Shown piece after piece: positions 16,912 through 25,900 of a stretch of DNA of 64,000 bases. The stretch's first letter is position 1; each line of letters begins with the position of its first letter. Source of the stretch: Streptomyces sp. LBL. Lineage in GTDB: Bacteria; Actinomycetota; Actinomycetes; Streptomycetales; Streptomycetaceae. The position numbers were made by a program, and so were the translations under genes. The notes below the pieces were generated by a model that saw nothing but the letters and a program-made list of their open reading frames with translations, did not search any database and was not told the DNA's origin. The stretch spans positions 46,404 to 110,403 of the forward strand of contig NZ_JARXYX010000036.1 in assembly GCF_029893585.1 (NCBI RefSeq), written 5' to 3'.

Positions 16912-17809
16912 CCGGAACAGGTAGATGCCTCGCACGATGCCTTCCTCGACACCGGGCCCGGCGGGCATCGCCGGCTGCTCCTTGGGTTCGTTGTAGACCG
17001 TGAGGTAGTAGAAGACGTCCTCGGGCCGGTCACCGTACATGCGGCGCAGCCCGTCCCGCACGATCACCGCGATCTCGTACGCGAAGGCCGGGTCGTAGGA
17101 CACGGCGGCCGGATTCGTGGACGCCAGCAGATGGGAATGCCTGTCGGCGTGCTGCAGCCCCTCGCCCGTCATGTGGTACGGCCCGCCGTCGCCCCGATGA
17201 CGAACCCGCGCCCCATCTGGTCGGCGAGCGCCCAGAACTGGTCGCCGGTGTGCTGGAAACCGAACATGGCGTAGAAGATGTAGAACGGCAGTCCATGACC
17301 GTCGACCTCCCGCCGGAAACCGTCCAACTGCGCCTCGCTCAGGCGCCCTTCGAGGAACACACGGGCGTAGATGCCCGGCGAGGCATGCCCCTGGAAGTAC
17401 AGCTGATCGCCCGAGCCTTCCCCGCCGTCCTTGCCCCGGAAGAAGTGGTGGAACCCGGTCTCGTACAGCCGGGCCGCCGAGGCATAGGTGGATATGTGGC
17501 CGCCGAGCCGAACCGGGCGCCGCGGGTCACCATCGCCGCCGCGTTCCACCGGTTCAGGGCGGTGATCCTGGACTCCATGGCGAGGTCACCGGGACAGGCC
17601 GGCTGGGCCGAGGCGGGGACGGTGTTGATGTAGTCGGAGGACAGGAGCCCGGGCAGGGACACACCGGACCGGGCCGCGTACTCGTGCACCCGTCGCAGCA
17701 GGTACACGGCTCGATCCGGCCCCGCGTTCCGCACGGCGGCGTCGAGTGACGCCTGCCATTCGGCGGTCTCCTCGGTGTCCTGGTCGGGTAGTTGGTCGAG
17801 CTCACTCAT
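16912..17809 (-). pseudogene. aceE: Decayed pyruvate dehydrogenase E1 (AceE) gene with large internal deletion
   Basis: From ATG 17809 the frame MSELDQLPDQDTEETAEWQ... through SLPGLLSSDYINTVPASAQP and RITALNRWNAAAMVTRGARF matches the AceE N-terminus. The frame then shifts to GGHISTYASAARLYETGFHH and QLYFQGHASPGIYARVFLEG, still AceE. After RREV it jumps several hundred residues to PFYIFYAMFGFQHTGDQFW and GRGFVIGATAGRTT. A further one-base shift gives TGEGLQHADRHSHLLAST, DPAFAYEIAVIVRDGLRRMY and DVFYYLTVYNEPKEQPAM, up to EEGIVRGIYLF. The C-terminal third is absent. AceE is normally about 900 residues and cytoplasmic; this copy is dead. Confidence 0.88.
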
Positions 17810-17826
17810 GGCCGTTTCCTGTCAGG

Positions 17827-17875
17827 GCGTGGGGCGTGGGGCGTCGGGCGTCGGGCGTCGGGCGTCGGGCGTCGG
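17827..17875. repeat. 7-bp tandem repeat, seven units
   Basis: Two copies of GCGTGGG followed by five copies of GCGTCGG, immediately upstream of the aceE pseudogene start. No protein or known site explains it. Confidence 0.85.
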
Positions 17876-17904
17876 GCGGAGGAGACGTTCGGGTGCCGCC
17901 GACG

Positions 17905-18060
17905 TCATCGCCGCGCGATCCACTCGGAGAAGGTTTCGTGCCCCAGGTGGGCGTCAGCCCCGGGCTGCAGCGCCCGTTGCCCGAGGATCGCCCCGAAGAA
18001 GGGGGTGTGGGCGTCGGAGACCACGTCCCATTTCGGGCCCCTTCCTGCCGAAGGGTCGAT
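17905..18060 (-). pseudogene. C-terminal remnant of an NmrA-like SDR
   Basis: Leftward, WDVVSDAHTPFFGAILGQRA then LQPGADAHLGHETFSEWIARR ends at TGA 17905-17907. This aligns with the C-terminus of the SDR at 12763-13509 (LLPGSDAHIAGTRFADWLAQQ). The N-terminal Rossmann part is absent. The fragment is still preceded by a near-consensus ECF41-type site, at the place expected for its former promoter. Confidence 0.7.
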
Positions 18061-18115
18061 GCCCCCCGGATGGCTTCGTAAGGCCGCGGCGACGTCAGTC
18101 CCTCACACCATCTAG

Positions 18116-18142
18116 GACAGGACTCACCTCAATGTTGTGACA
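18116..18142 (-). promoter_or_regulatory. Relic ECF41-type promoter facing the SDR remnant
   Basis: Minus-strand TGTCACA (18142-18136), 16 bases, TGTC (18119-18116), one base off GGTC. It lies back to back with the rightward site at 18159-18185. Confidence 0.5.
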
Positions 18143-18158
18143 CTGATGTGGCCGCGGG

Positions 18159-18185
18159 TGTCACAGATCCGTGCGGAGCCCGGTC
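18159..18185 (+). promoter_or_regulatory. Putative ECF41-type promoter upstream of cupin gene
   Basis: TGTCACA (18159-18165), 16 bases, GGTC (18182-18185), ending 55 bases before ATG 18241. Confidence 0.78.
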
Positions 18186-18240
18186 AACACCATGACGGCC
18201 ATGGCAGCCATGGCCGGGTGAATCCAAGGGAGGCCGACGT

Positions 18241-18684
18241 ATGTCGGAAACGGACGCAACGCAGGAGACCGGACCGCAGACCCACCCGGAGGGATGGAAA
18301 ACGGCGGCGAAGATGCTGCAGGACACCGCACCGCTCACCGTCCCCGATGGCGCGTCGGCGATGACCATTTTCGTCGAGTGGGAGCCCGGAGACCCGGGAA
18401 GCCCGCCCCACCGCCACTCGGGGCCGGCGTTCGGTTACGTCGTCGAGGGCGCCGTCCGTTTCGAGCTCGAGGGCGAGCCCGAGCGCGTGATCGAGACGGG
18501 CGGGACGTTCTGGGAGCCCGGCGGCGACGCGATCCACTACCAGGACGGCAACGCGCTGTCCGACGGGCGCACCCGGTTCGTCGTGACGATGCTGTGCGCG
18601 CCGGGCAAGCCCATGCTCGAACTGGTCACGGAGGAGGAACTGGCCCAGCGGGCCCATCTCCGCGCCCCGCGCCCCACCGACTGA
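18241..18684 (+). CDS. Single-domain cupin protein (paralogue of 3676-4050)
   Basis: ATG 18241 follows a GGGAGG site; 147 residues. Motif 1 HRHSGPAFGYVVEGAVRFE and motif 2 GGDAIHYQDGNALS are intact, consistent with a metal-binding cupin. The C-terminus (QRAHLRAPRPTD) is nearly identical to that of the first copy. It is divergent from an NmrA-like SDR remnant and shares a region with two back-to-back ECF41-type sites. The next gene, encoding a DUF5134-like membrane protein, is 73 bases away on the same strand and may be co-transcribed. The ligand is unknown. Confidence 0.8.
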   Translation: MSETDATQETGPQTHPEGWKTAAKMLQDTAPLTVPDGASAMTIFVEWEPGDPGSPPHRHSGPAFGYVVEGAVRFELEGEPERVIETGGTFWEPGGDAIHYQDGNALSDGRTRFVVTMLCAPGKPMLELVTEEELAQRAHLRAPRPTD

Positions 18685-18757
18685 CTGTCCACTGCCGGCC
18701 CCGTACAGGGCGGTCGCGAACGGAGACTGTCCGCTCCGTGGGAGGACGCGGTGAGGC

Positions 18758-19315
18758 ATGAGCGCCACTGATGTCGTGTACGGCATGCTGACAGCGCTGT
18801 TCGCGGCCTCGGCCGTCTACGCGCTGCGGCAGGTCGTGCTGGCACGAAGCTTCGGGCGGCGCGCACGAGTCGACCAGCTCCTGCACACCGTCATGGCCTC
18901 GGCCATGTCGGTGATGCCGTGGCACCGGGTCAGCGAAGTGCCGCCGCCGGGGCAGGCGGTCTTCTTCGCCACCGTGGCCCTGTGGTTCCCGTTGACCTCG
19001 GTCCTGAGCCGCCGCGGCCCCAGACTGGTCGGCCTCGTGCGGAGGTCGCCCCACGCGGTCGGCATGGTCGCCATGGCGTGGATGCCGGTGAGGCATGGCG
19101 GCGTCACGGACGCGCGGACCGGCGACGCGATCACCGGCGTGCTGACGCTCTGTCTCCTGGCCTACGCTCTCCGGTCGCTGACCCGGGACATGCCCAGACT
19201 GCGCGGAGCCTCGGGCGACGTGGGCGTCTCCATCGGCATCGGCGGCCCTTGCGACCGCTTCTGGCACGGATCGACGGCCATGGGCACGGCCATCATGCTG
19301 CTCATGCACCACTGA
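18758..19315 (+). CDS. DUF5134-like integral membrane protein
   Basis: This 185-residue protein has about five membrane segments: residues 8-28, 46-54 (weak), 68-84, 98-114 and 125-141. It also has the His-rich pieces (LLHTVMASAMSVMPW, FWHGSTAMGTAIMLLMHH) that typify actinobacterial DUF5134 proteins. Histidines at the ends of membrane helices could bind copper or another metal; this is inference only. It probably belongs to the cupin transcript driven by the ECF41-type site at 18159. Confidence 0.7.
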   Translation: MSATDVVYGMLTALFAASAVYALRQVVLARSFGRRARVDQLLHTVMASAMSVMPWHRVSEVPPPGQAVFFATVALWFPLTSVLSRRGPRLVGLVRRSPHAVGMVAMAWMPVRHGGVTDARTGDAITGVLTLCLLAYALRSLTRDMPRLRGASGDVGVSIGIGGPCDRFWHGSTAMGTAIMLLMHH

Positions 19316-19550
19316 CACCGGGTGGCACCGGACAATCATTGTGTCTGTTACAGCTCGGTCGCCTCCTGCTGAGCCTTCCGAACGGCGGGTCCGGTCCGGC
19401 TCCAAGCGCGTTGTCCCGGGACGTCGACGACACTCTCTACTTCACGGCTTGGCGTCCGATGACGGCTTCGCCAGACAGGCCGGACCACCGCACGCCTACC
19501 GGACTGCAGTTCGCTGACGCTGCCGTCAGCGTTGCCGTCAAAAGGCCTTG

Positions 19551-19581
19551 AAGGCCCGCCGGAAGCTTCCTGGCGGGCCTT
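19551..19581. terminator. Hairpin terminator downstream of the toxin/immunity pair
   Basis: Stem AAGGCCCGCC / GGCGGGCCTT (10 bp) with an 11-base loop. It lies about 80 bases beyond the stop of the immunity candidate and may also end rightward transcripts. Confidence 0.6.
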
Positions 19582-19658
19582 GCCACATCCTCGGCCCACC
19601 AGCACGGCGACTGAGGGGCCTCCCGAGTTCCGTCAAAAATCCCAACGCGGCTATCGCC

Positions 19659-19937
19659 CTATTTTCGATCTCTGTACCCCTCCACCTGTTCGGCGATTTC
19701 CTCCACAGCCTCCGCTCCGATGACCTTCTCCAGGGAGTCACCCACGAATTCACGGGCTCGAGCCAATCGCGCAGGGAGACCGTGCTCCACCACATACTCA
19801 AGGAGTATGCGAGGGTCTTCTCCTGCCCCGATACGCGACAGCACCCGATCCAGAGAAACCACGTATTCCTCCAGATCCCGGAACAAATCGGCGAATCCCA
19901 CCAGCTCTACTGGGATACTCTGAGGCACGCCCATCAC
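19659..19937 (-). CDS. Candidate immunity protein for the adjacent RHS toxin
   Basis: This gene of about 92 residues begins at GTG 19937 or ATG 19934, overlapping the toxin stop codon, with AAAGG just upstream. It is therefore translationally coupled to the toxin. The product is acidic and helical (VGFADLFRDLEEYVVSLDRV, then EKVIGAEAVEEIAEQVE), has no signal peptide, and would stay in the cytoplasm. I do not recognise the family. Position directly 3' of a polymorphic toxin is the standard place for its immunity gene, so the role is inferred from context. Confidence 0.72.
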   Translation of the reverse strand: MMGVPQSIPVELVGFADLFRDLEEYVVSLDRVLSRIGAGEDPRILLEYVVEHGLPARLARAREFVGDSLEKVIGAEAVEEIAEQVEGYRDRK

Positions 19938-22900
19938 CTTTTCACCCGAATGTTCTCGACCGGCAGATCACCGTCAGCGACCCACTCGGTGATGCCCATC
20001 GTCGAATTATATCTCGACCGAACCCGGCCGGCCGGGACGTCGAATTCGAGCACGTGATTTCCCCTGCCTCGACCGATCCCCAACGCGCTTTCGGCGTCAC
20101 GCGGACTCATCGGTTTTCCCTTGGCTGGAACGAGGAAGACCTTGTTCTGGTCACTCGCTCTGATGACCTTGCTCTGGACGATTCCCGCCTTGCCCCGCGC
20201 ATTCGTGTAATGCCGCATCCGAAGGAGCGCTTCAGGGGCATCATCGCCACCTGAAGGACAGTTGTGGACGAGGACCGGAGCATCGCCCGCCAGCACATAG
20301 TACGTATGCGCCCTGTCGACCGTCAGGTTGTAGACCGCGGCCTGCTGGGTCCATGCGCTGACCGCGTCGACCTGGACCCGCGTACCGGAACCGGTCCGGA
20401 GCCACTGGCCGGGCTTCAGTTCGTCGGCCTTCAGCCACTTCTTCAGGTCGGGGACCCAGAAGGGGTGGCCCTCGGTCGCCGTGATGGTGTCGGTCGCTTG
20501 GCCCTTGTCGCCGTCCGTGTCGATCGTGAGCTTGACGAGGTTCTTCGCGCCCTTGCCCTCGATCGTGTCGGTGACCTTCTCCTTGGACGTCCTACCCGTC
20601 GTCGGGTCGGTGGCGAGGACCTCGTCGCCCTCCTCGACCTTCTCGATCGGTTTGCGGCTGCCGTCGGCCATCACGACTTCCGTACCGGGTACGAAGCTGT
20701 TGCCGCTGGCGAGTGAGGCCACGTCCCTGGCGGTCGAGACGCATTCCGCCATCGCCTCGGCCTCGTTGAGGACCTTCTTGCCCTTCTCCGCCGCCTTCGC
20801 GATCTCGTCCGCGTACTTCGCCGCCTTCGCCGCCATCCGTCCGGCCTTCGCCGCGCGGACCGCCGCCGCGCCGGCGCCGCCGAGGACGATGCCGCCCACG
20901 GTCGCCGCCGCCCAGGCGCAGGACTCCATGTCGCCCGTGGTGACGCAGCTCTTGATGTCGTTGAAGCCGGTGACGTCGCCGACGATGTTGCCGACCATCT
21001 TGGCGTCGTCCCAGACCTCACCCCAGTCGACCGCGTCCGAGACGGACTCGACGACGCTGCCGACCTGCTTGACGACCTCGTCGCGGATGGCGTCCGCGGC
21101 CTTGGCGGCGTCGGCGACGACCTGGACCGCCGCGCCGACGATGATCGCCGGGAGGTTGGGGTCGGCCGTGACGATCGCCTTGCCCACGGCGATCAGGGGC
21201 TTGGTGGCCGCGATGATCGCCGGGATCGGGTTGTGCTGGGCCGCGAAGGACGCCGCCAGCCTGGCCTTCTTCGTGACGTAGACCTTGGCCTGATAGGCCG
21301 CCCTGGCTGCCTGTCTCGCCTTCTCCCGGGCCCACTCGGTGACGCCCGTCTTCTGGCCGACCCATGTGACGGCGTTGACGGTGGCGTCGACGACCGTCTT
21401 GAGACCCGACTTCTTGTAGACCCAGTTGGCGGCCTTGCCGACGTAGCTCAGCGCCAGCTTGAACGCGGCCCCCGGGTTGCGCCACGCCCACTGCACGCCG
21501 TGCCAGACGGACTGGGCGGTCTTGGAGACGTAGCTCGCGCCTTGCCGGAGCTTCTTGCCCGCCCAGCTCGCGGCCTTCTTGCACCAGCCACAGCTCGGCC
21601 AGTGACCGTCCGGGTCGGTGTAGTCCATCGGGGCGCCCGCACCGTAGGTGTAGCGGTTGGCCAGGATCGACGCGCCGGAGCTGTAGCCGTACGAGTCCCG
21701 CGAGTCGAAGGCACCGGTTCCCGGGTCGTACCAGCGGGCCCCCATGTTGACCTGGTCGGTGTCCGGGTCGGTCCAGTCGCCCTGGTACCCCACGTTCCCG
21801 TCCGTGTCGGACGTGCCGAGCACCTGGCCGAACGGGTCGAAGGCCGTGGACTCGTCCAGGGCGGGAGCCGCGCCGTCCGCCGCGGACATGCTGCCGACGA
21901 CGTCGCCGTGCTTGTCCTCCAGCGTGAGCCGGGCCGTTCCGCCGTTCTCGGCCACCGCCAGGAGCTCGTCCGCCGCGCCGCGGCCGTACGTGGCGGTCTG
22001 GTCCTTCACCGGGTCGGGCGCGAAGCCGGCGTAGGAGAAGTCCACGCCGTTGCGGGACGCGACACGGTCCAGCGAGTCGTAGCCGTACTCCGTTCCGGAT
22101 TCGCCCGCCTTCGTCAGCCGGTCGAAGGCGTCGAAGGTGAAGTCCTCCTTCAGACCGGAGCTGGTGCGCGACGCGAGCGTGCCGCGTGCGGTGTAGTCGT
22201 AGGTGTAGTCACCGTCGGAGAGCAGCCGGTCTCGCTCGTCGAAGGTGGCGGTCTTGCTGCCGTTCTTCACACGGTTGCCGCTGTCGTCCCAGCCGTACTG
22301 GGTCGCCGTGCCGTCGGCCGTCCAGGAGGCGAGGCGGCCGGCGTAGTCGTAGCCGTAGGTGTTGGTCCCGGCCTTGGCGGTGCCGACCGTGGTCTTGGAC
22401 GTCAGCCGGTCGTCGTCGTCGTAGCCGTAGTCGGTCGACGCCATCTTCTGCCCGGCACTGTTCTTCAGCGTGTCGGTGTCGACCCGGCCCAGGTCGTCGT
22501 AGGTGAAGGCACGGGACTGGCCCGCGCCGTAGTCGACCTTCTTCACCGCGCCCGCGCCGTCGTAGGTGTAACTCTGCCGCACACCGGTGAGCGGGTCGGT
22601 CGCCGAGGACAGCTGCTGCTTGACGTAGCTGAAGCCGGCGGTGCCGGCCGCGTCGGTGCGGCTGGTGAGCAGGCCGTCGCTGTCGTAGGTGTACGTGGCG
22701 TCACCGGACGGGCCGGTCGCCTTCAGCAGCCCGCCGCGGTCGTCGTACTCGTAGGTGTCGTCGCCCTTCGGGGACGAGGCCTCGACCAGCCGGCCCACCG
22801 GGTCGTACTGGAACCGCTTCTCGGGGGTCGTCACGTCGGCGCCGGTGCCGGTCTCACGGACCAGCTGCCCCGTCTTGGCGTACTCGCGCTCGCGGACCAC

Positions 22901-25900
22901 GTTGCCCGGGGCGGTGAGCTTCACGGGCTCACCGGCGCCGTCGTACGCGGTCGTCCAGGTACGGGCCCCCGGTGACGGGTCGCGGTCGGTCGCCGGCTCG
23001 ATCACCGACTCGGCGAGGCCGAGCGAGTTGACCGTGTAGATCGTCGAGTTGCCGCGGCCGTCCGTGTAGCGGGTGCGGTTGCCGAGCGCGTCGTAGCCGA
23101 AGGACGTGGTGATGGACTTGGTGTCGGAGACCGGCTCGGTCTGGCCGGTCAGCCGGTTGAGGGCGTCGTGGGTGTATGTCGTCGTATGGTTCAGCGGGTT
23201 GGTCGACGAGGCCAGGTTGCCCGCCTTGTCATAGGTGTAACTGACCTTGCGCAGCTGGCTGTTGACCGGGTCCAGGTCCTGGTCCTGGACGAGCTGGCCG
23301 AGCTGGTCGTAGCTCTTCGCCGAGGTGCGGCCCATGCCGTCCGTCTGGCGGACCTCACGTCCCTCGGCGTCGTAGCCGAGCTGGGTGAGGATGCCGCTGG
23401 GCTGCTGCATCCGGGTCAGCTGGCTGAGGTTGTCATAGGTGAACTGGCTGACGGCGCCGCTCGGCGAGGTCTGCTTCACCACGTTGCCCGCGTCGTCGTA
23501 CTCGTTGCGGGTGGTGAAGGCACCGGGCAGGGGCTTGCGTTCGATCTGGGTGGTGGTGACCGGGCGGTCCAGGTCGTCGTAGGTCGTCTCGGCGCGGGCG
23601 TTGTTCGGGTCCGTGACCGAGAGGATCTCGCCGGTGCGGGTGTACGTGTACTTCCACTGGCCCCGCTCGTCGCCCGTGCCGACGGGGACGTCCTTGACGG
23701 TGAGCCGGTTCTGGCGGTCGTACTGGAACGTGGTGACGCCGCCGAGCGGGTCGGTGGTCTCGATGAGGTTGCCGAGCGCGTCGTAGGTGTTGGCGACCGT
23801 CGGGGCGACGGTCTCGGTGGAGCCCGGCGCGGTGTAGGAGGGCGCGGTCTCGGTGACCGCGCGGCCCAGCCGGTCGTAGGCGGTGCGGTTGACGTTCCCG
23901 AGCGCGTCCGCCGACTCCGTCACCGCGCCGAAGGTGTCGTAGCCGGTGAAGGTGGTGGGCCGGGAGGTGGTGGGCGTGCTGCCGCCGGACTCGGTCTGTA
24001 CGGCGGGCGCGGTGACGGAGACCGCCCGGCCGAGCTCGTCGTAGCCGTACTCGGTCTTGTTGCCCGCCGGGTCCGTCTGGGACGTGGTGAGCCCGCGGTC
24101 GTCGTAGGTGTAGTCGGTGGTGCGGGAGTCGGTGCCGTTCTCGACCGTCTCGTGGGCGACGTTGCCCGCGTCGTCGTACTCGTAGCGGACCGAGTCGCCG
24201 CTGACGCTCACCGGCCAGGGGACGTTGGAGGGCGAACCGCTGGAGGCGGTCGTCAGCACGTTGCCCGCGGGGTCGTAGGTGTACGTCGTGCGCCGCGCCA
24301 GCCCGTCGGGGTCCGTGACCTCGGACTTCACCCGGCCGACCGGGTCGTAGGTGTACTCGGTGACGAGCTTGCCGCCCGCGGTCGTCTCGGTCAGGACGTT
24401 GCCGGCACCGTCATAGGTGTCGGACTCCACGACGATGTCGCGCTTGGTGCCGTCGGGGTTGTGGAAGTCCTTGAGCGTGATCGACTTGACCAGGTCGTCG
24501 CCGTAGTACTGGTACATCATCGAGCGGCCCATCGAGTCCGTGTGCCGGACGAGCCGGCCGCCCATGTCGTAGGCGTACGACTGCAGGACCGTGTAGCTGT
24601 CGTCGCCCCCGTCGTCGTCCCAGTCGCGCAGCCGGGTCTCGGCCATCATGTTGCGCGCGGTGTAGACGTAGTCGAAGTGGTTGCCGCCTGCGTCCACCAT
24701 CGACGTCTTGTTGCCGAAGACGTCGTAGGTGTACGAGGTCTCGTTGCCCTCGGCGTCGGTGACCCGCTCCGGGCGGCCGTTGTCGTCGAGGTCGAAGGTC
24801 ATCACCCGCGCGGCGTCGCCGCCCAGCAGATCGCTGATCTCGGTGCGCACCACGTTGCCGTCGGCGTCGTAGTCCGTGGTGGTCCGCTGCTGGTGCCTGC
24901 CCGAGGTGACGGCGTTGGTGACCGCCGGATCGGTCAGAGTGTGGACCCGGGAGAGCTTGTCGTAGGTGAAGGTGGACGTCGTGCCGGCCGGCTGGACGTC
25001 CGTGACGACGGTCTCGGTGAGCTTGCGGCCCAGCGTGTCGTACGTGTACTTGGTGACGCGGCCGGACGGCTCGGTCACCCAGGCCAGGTCACCGTTCTTG
25101 TAGTACTGGTAGCGGGTGATCTTCGAACGCGGGTCGGCGGTGGTGAGCGGCAGGCCGGTGGGCGTGTTGCCGCCGCCGATGGCCGGCTCGGCGCCGGTCG
25201 TGTAGGTGTTCCTGGCCGTGCCGCTGTCGGCGGCCGTCTGGGTGAGCAGCGCACCGCTGGTGTTGTACGTGTACTTGGTGAGGAAGCGGTTGTCGGCGGG
25301 GCCCGACGAGCGGCCGTCGCGGGTCTCGGCCGGCTGGTCGGCACGCAGGTCGAAGTCGCCGGTCGCCGTCGGGTAGGTGGTGTACGAGGTCTGGCAGGCG
25401 CCGGCCGAACGGCAGGTCGTCCGGCTGGACACGTTGCCGCGATCGTCGTAGCCGAGGGTGACCTTGTCGCCGTTCTCGCTGGTGATCCCGGTCTGGAAGC
25501 CGTTGTCGTCGTATGCGAAGGAGCGGATGGCGACACCGTCGACGGGGTACCGGATGAAGTCCGGTCCGTCGCCGCTCCGACCGGGCGGGTCGGTGCAGAA
25601 GGCAGGGTCGCCCGGATCGGGATGGGTGCAGATCTGGCCGGGGTCGGTCGGCGACGGGGACGGGGCCTCGGTGACGGGCTCACGGGCGCCGAGCGCCATG
25701 GGCTCGCCGTAGCGCAGCAGCCGCGACGACAGCCCGTCGTACTCGTAGAAGTACGGGGCGTCCATCGGGTCGCGCACCTCGACGGTGCGGCGCAGGTCCT
25801 TGTCGTTGCCGAAGACCGCGGGCGGACCGATCTTCCAGGTGCCGCCGTTGCGGTCGGTGTACTCCTCGACGCGGTCGAGCAAGGCGTCGTACCGGACTTC

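Noticed and set aside
17827..17875. 7-bp repeat considered as a CRISPR or an iteron origin
   Set aside because: No spacers, units too short and contiguous, no replication gene nearby.
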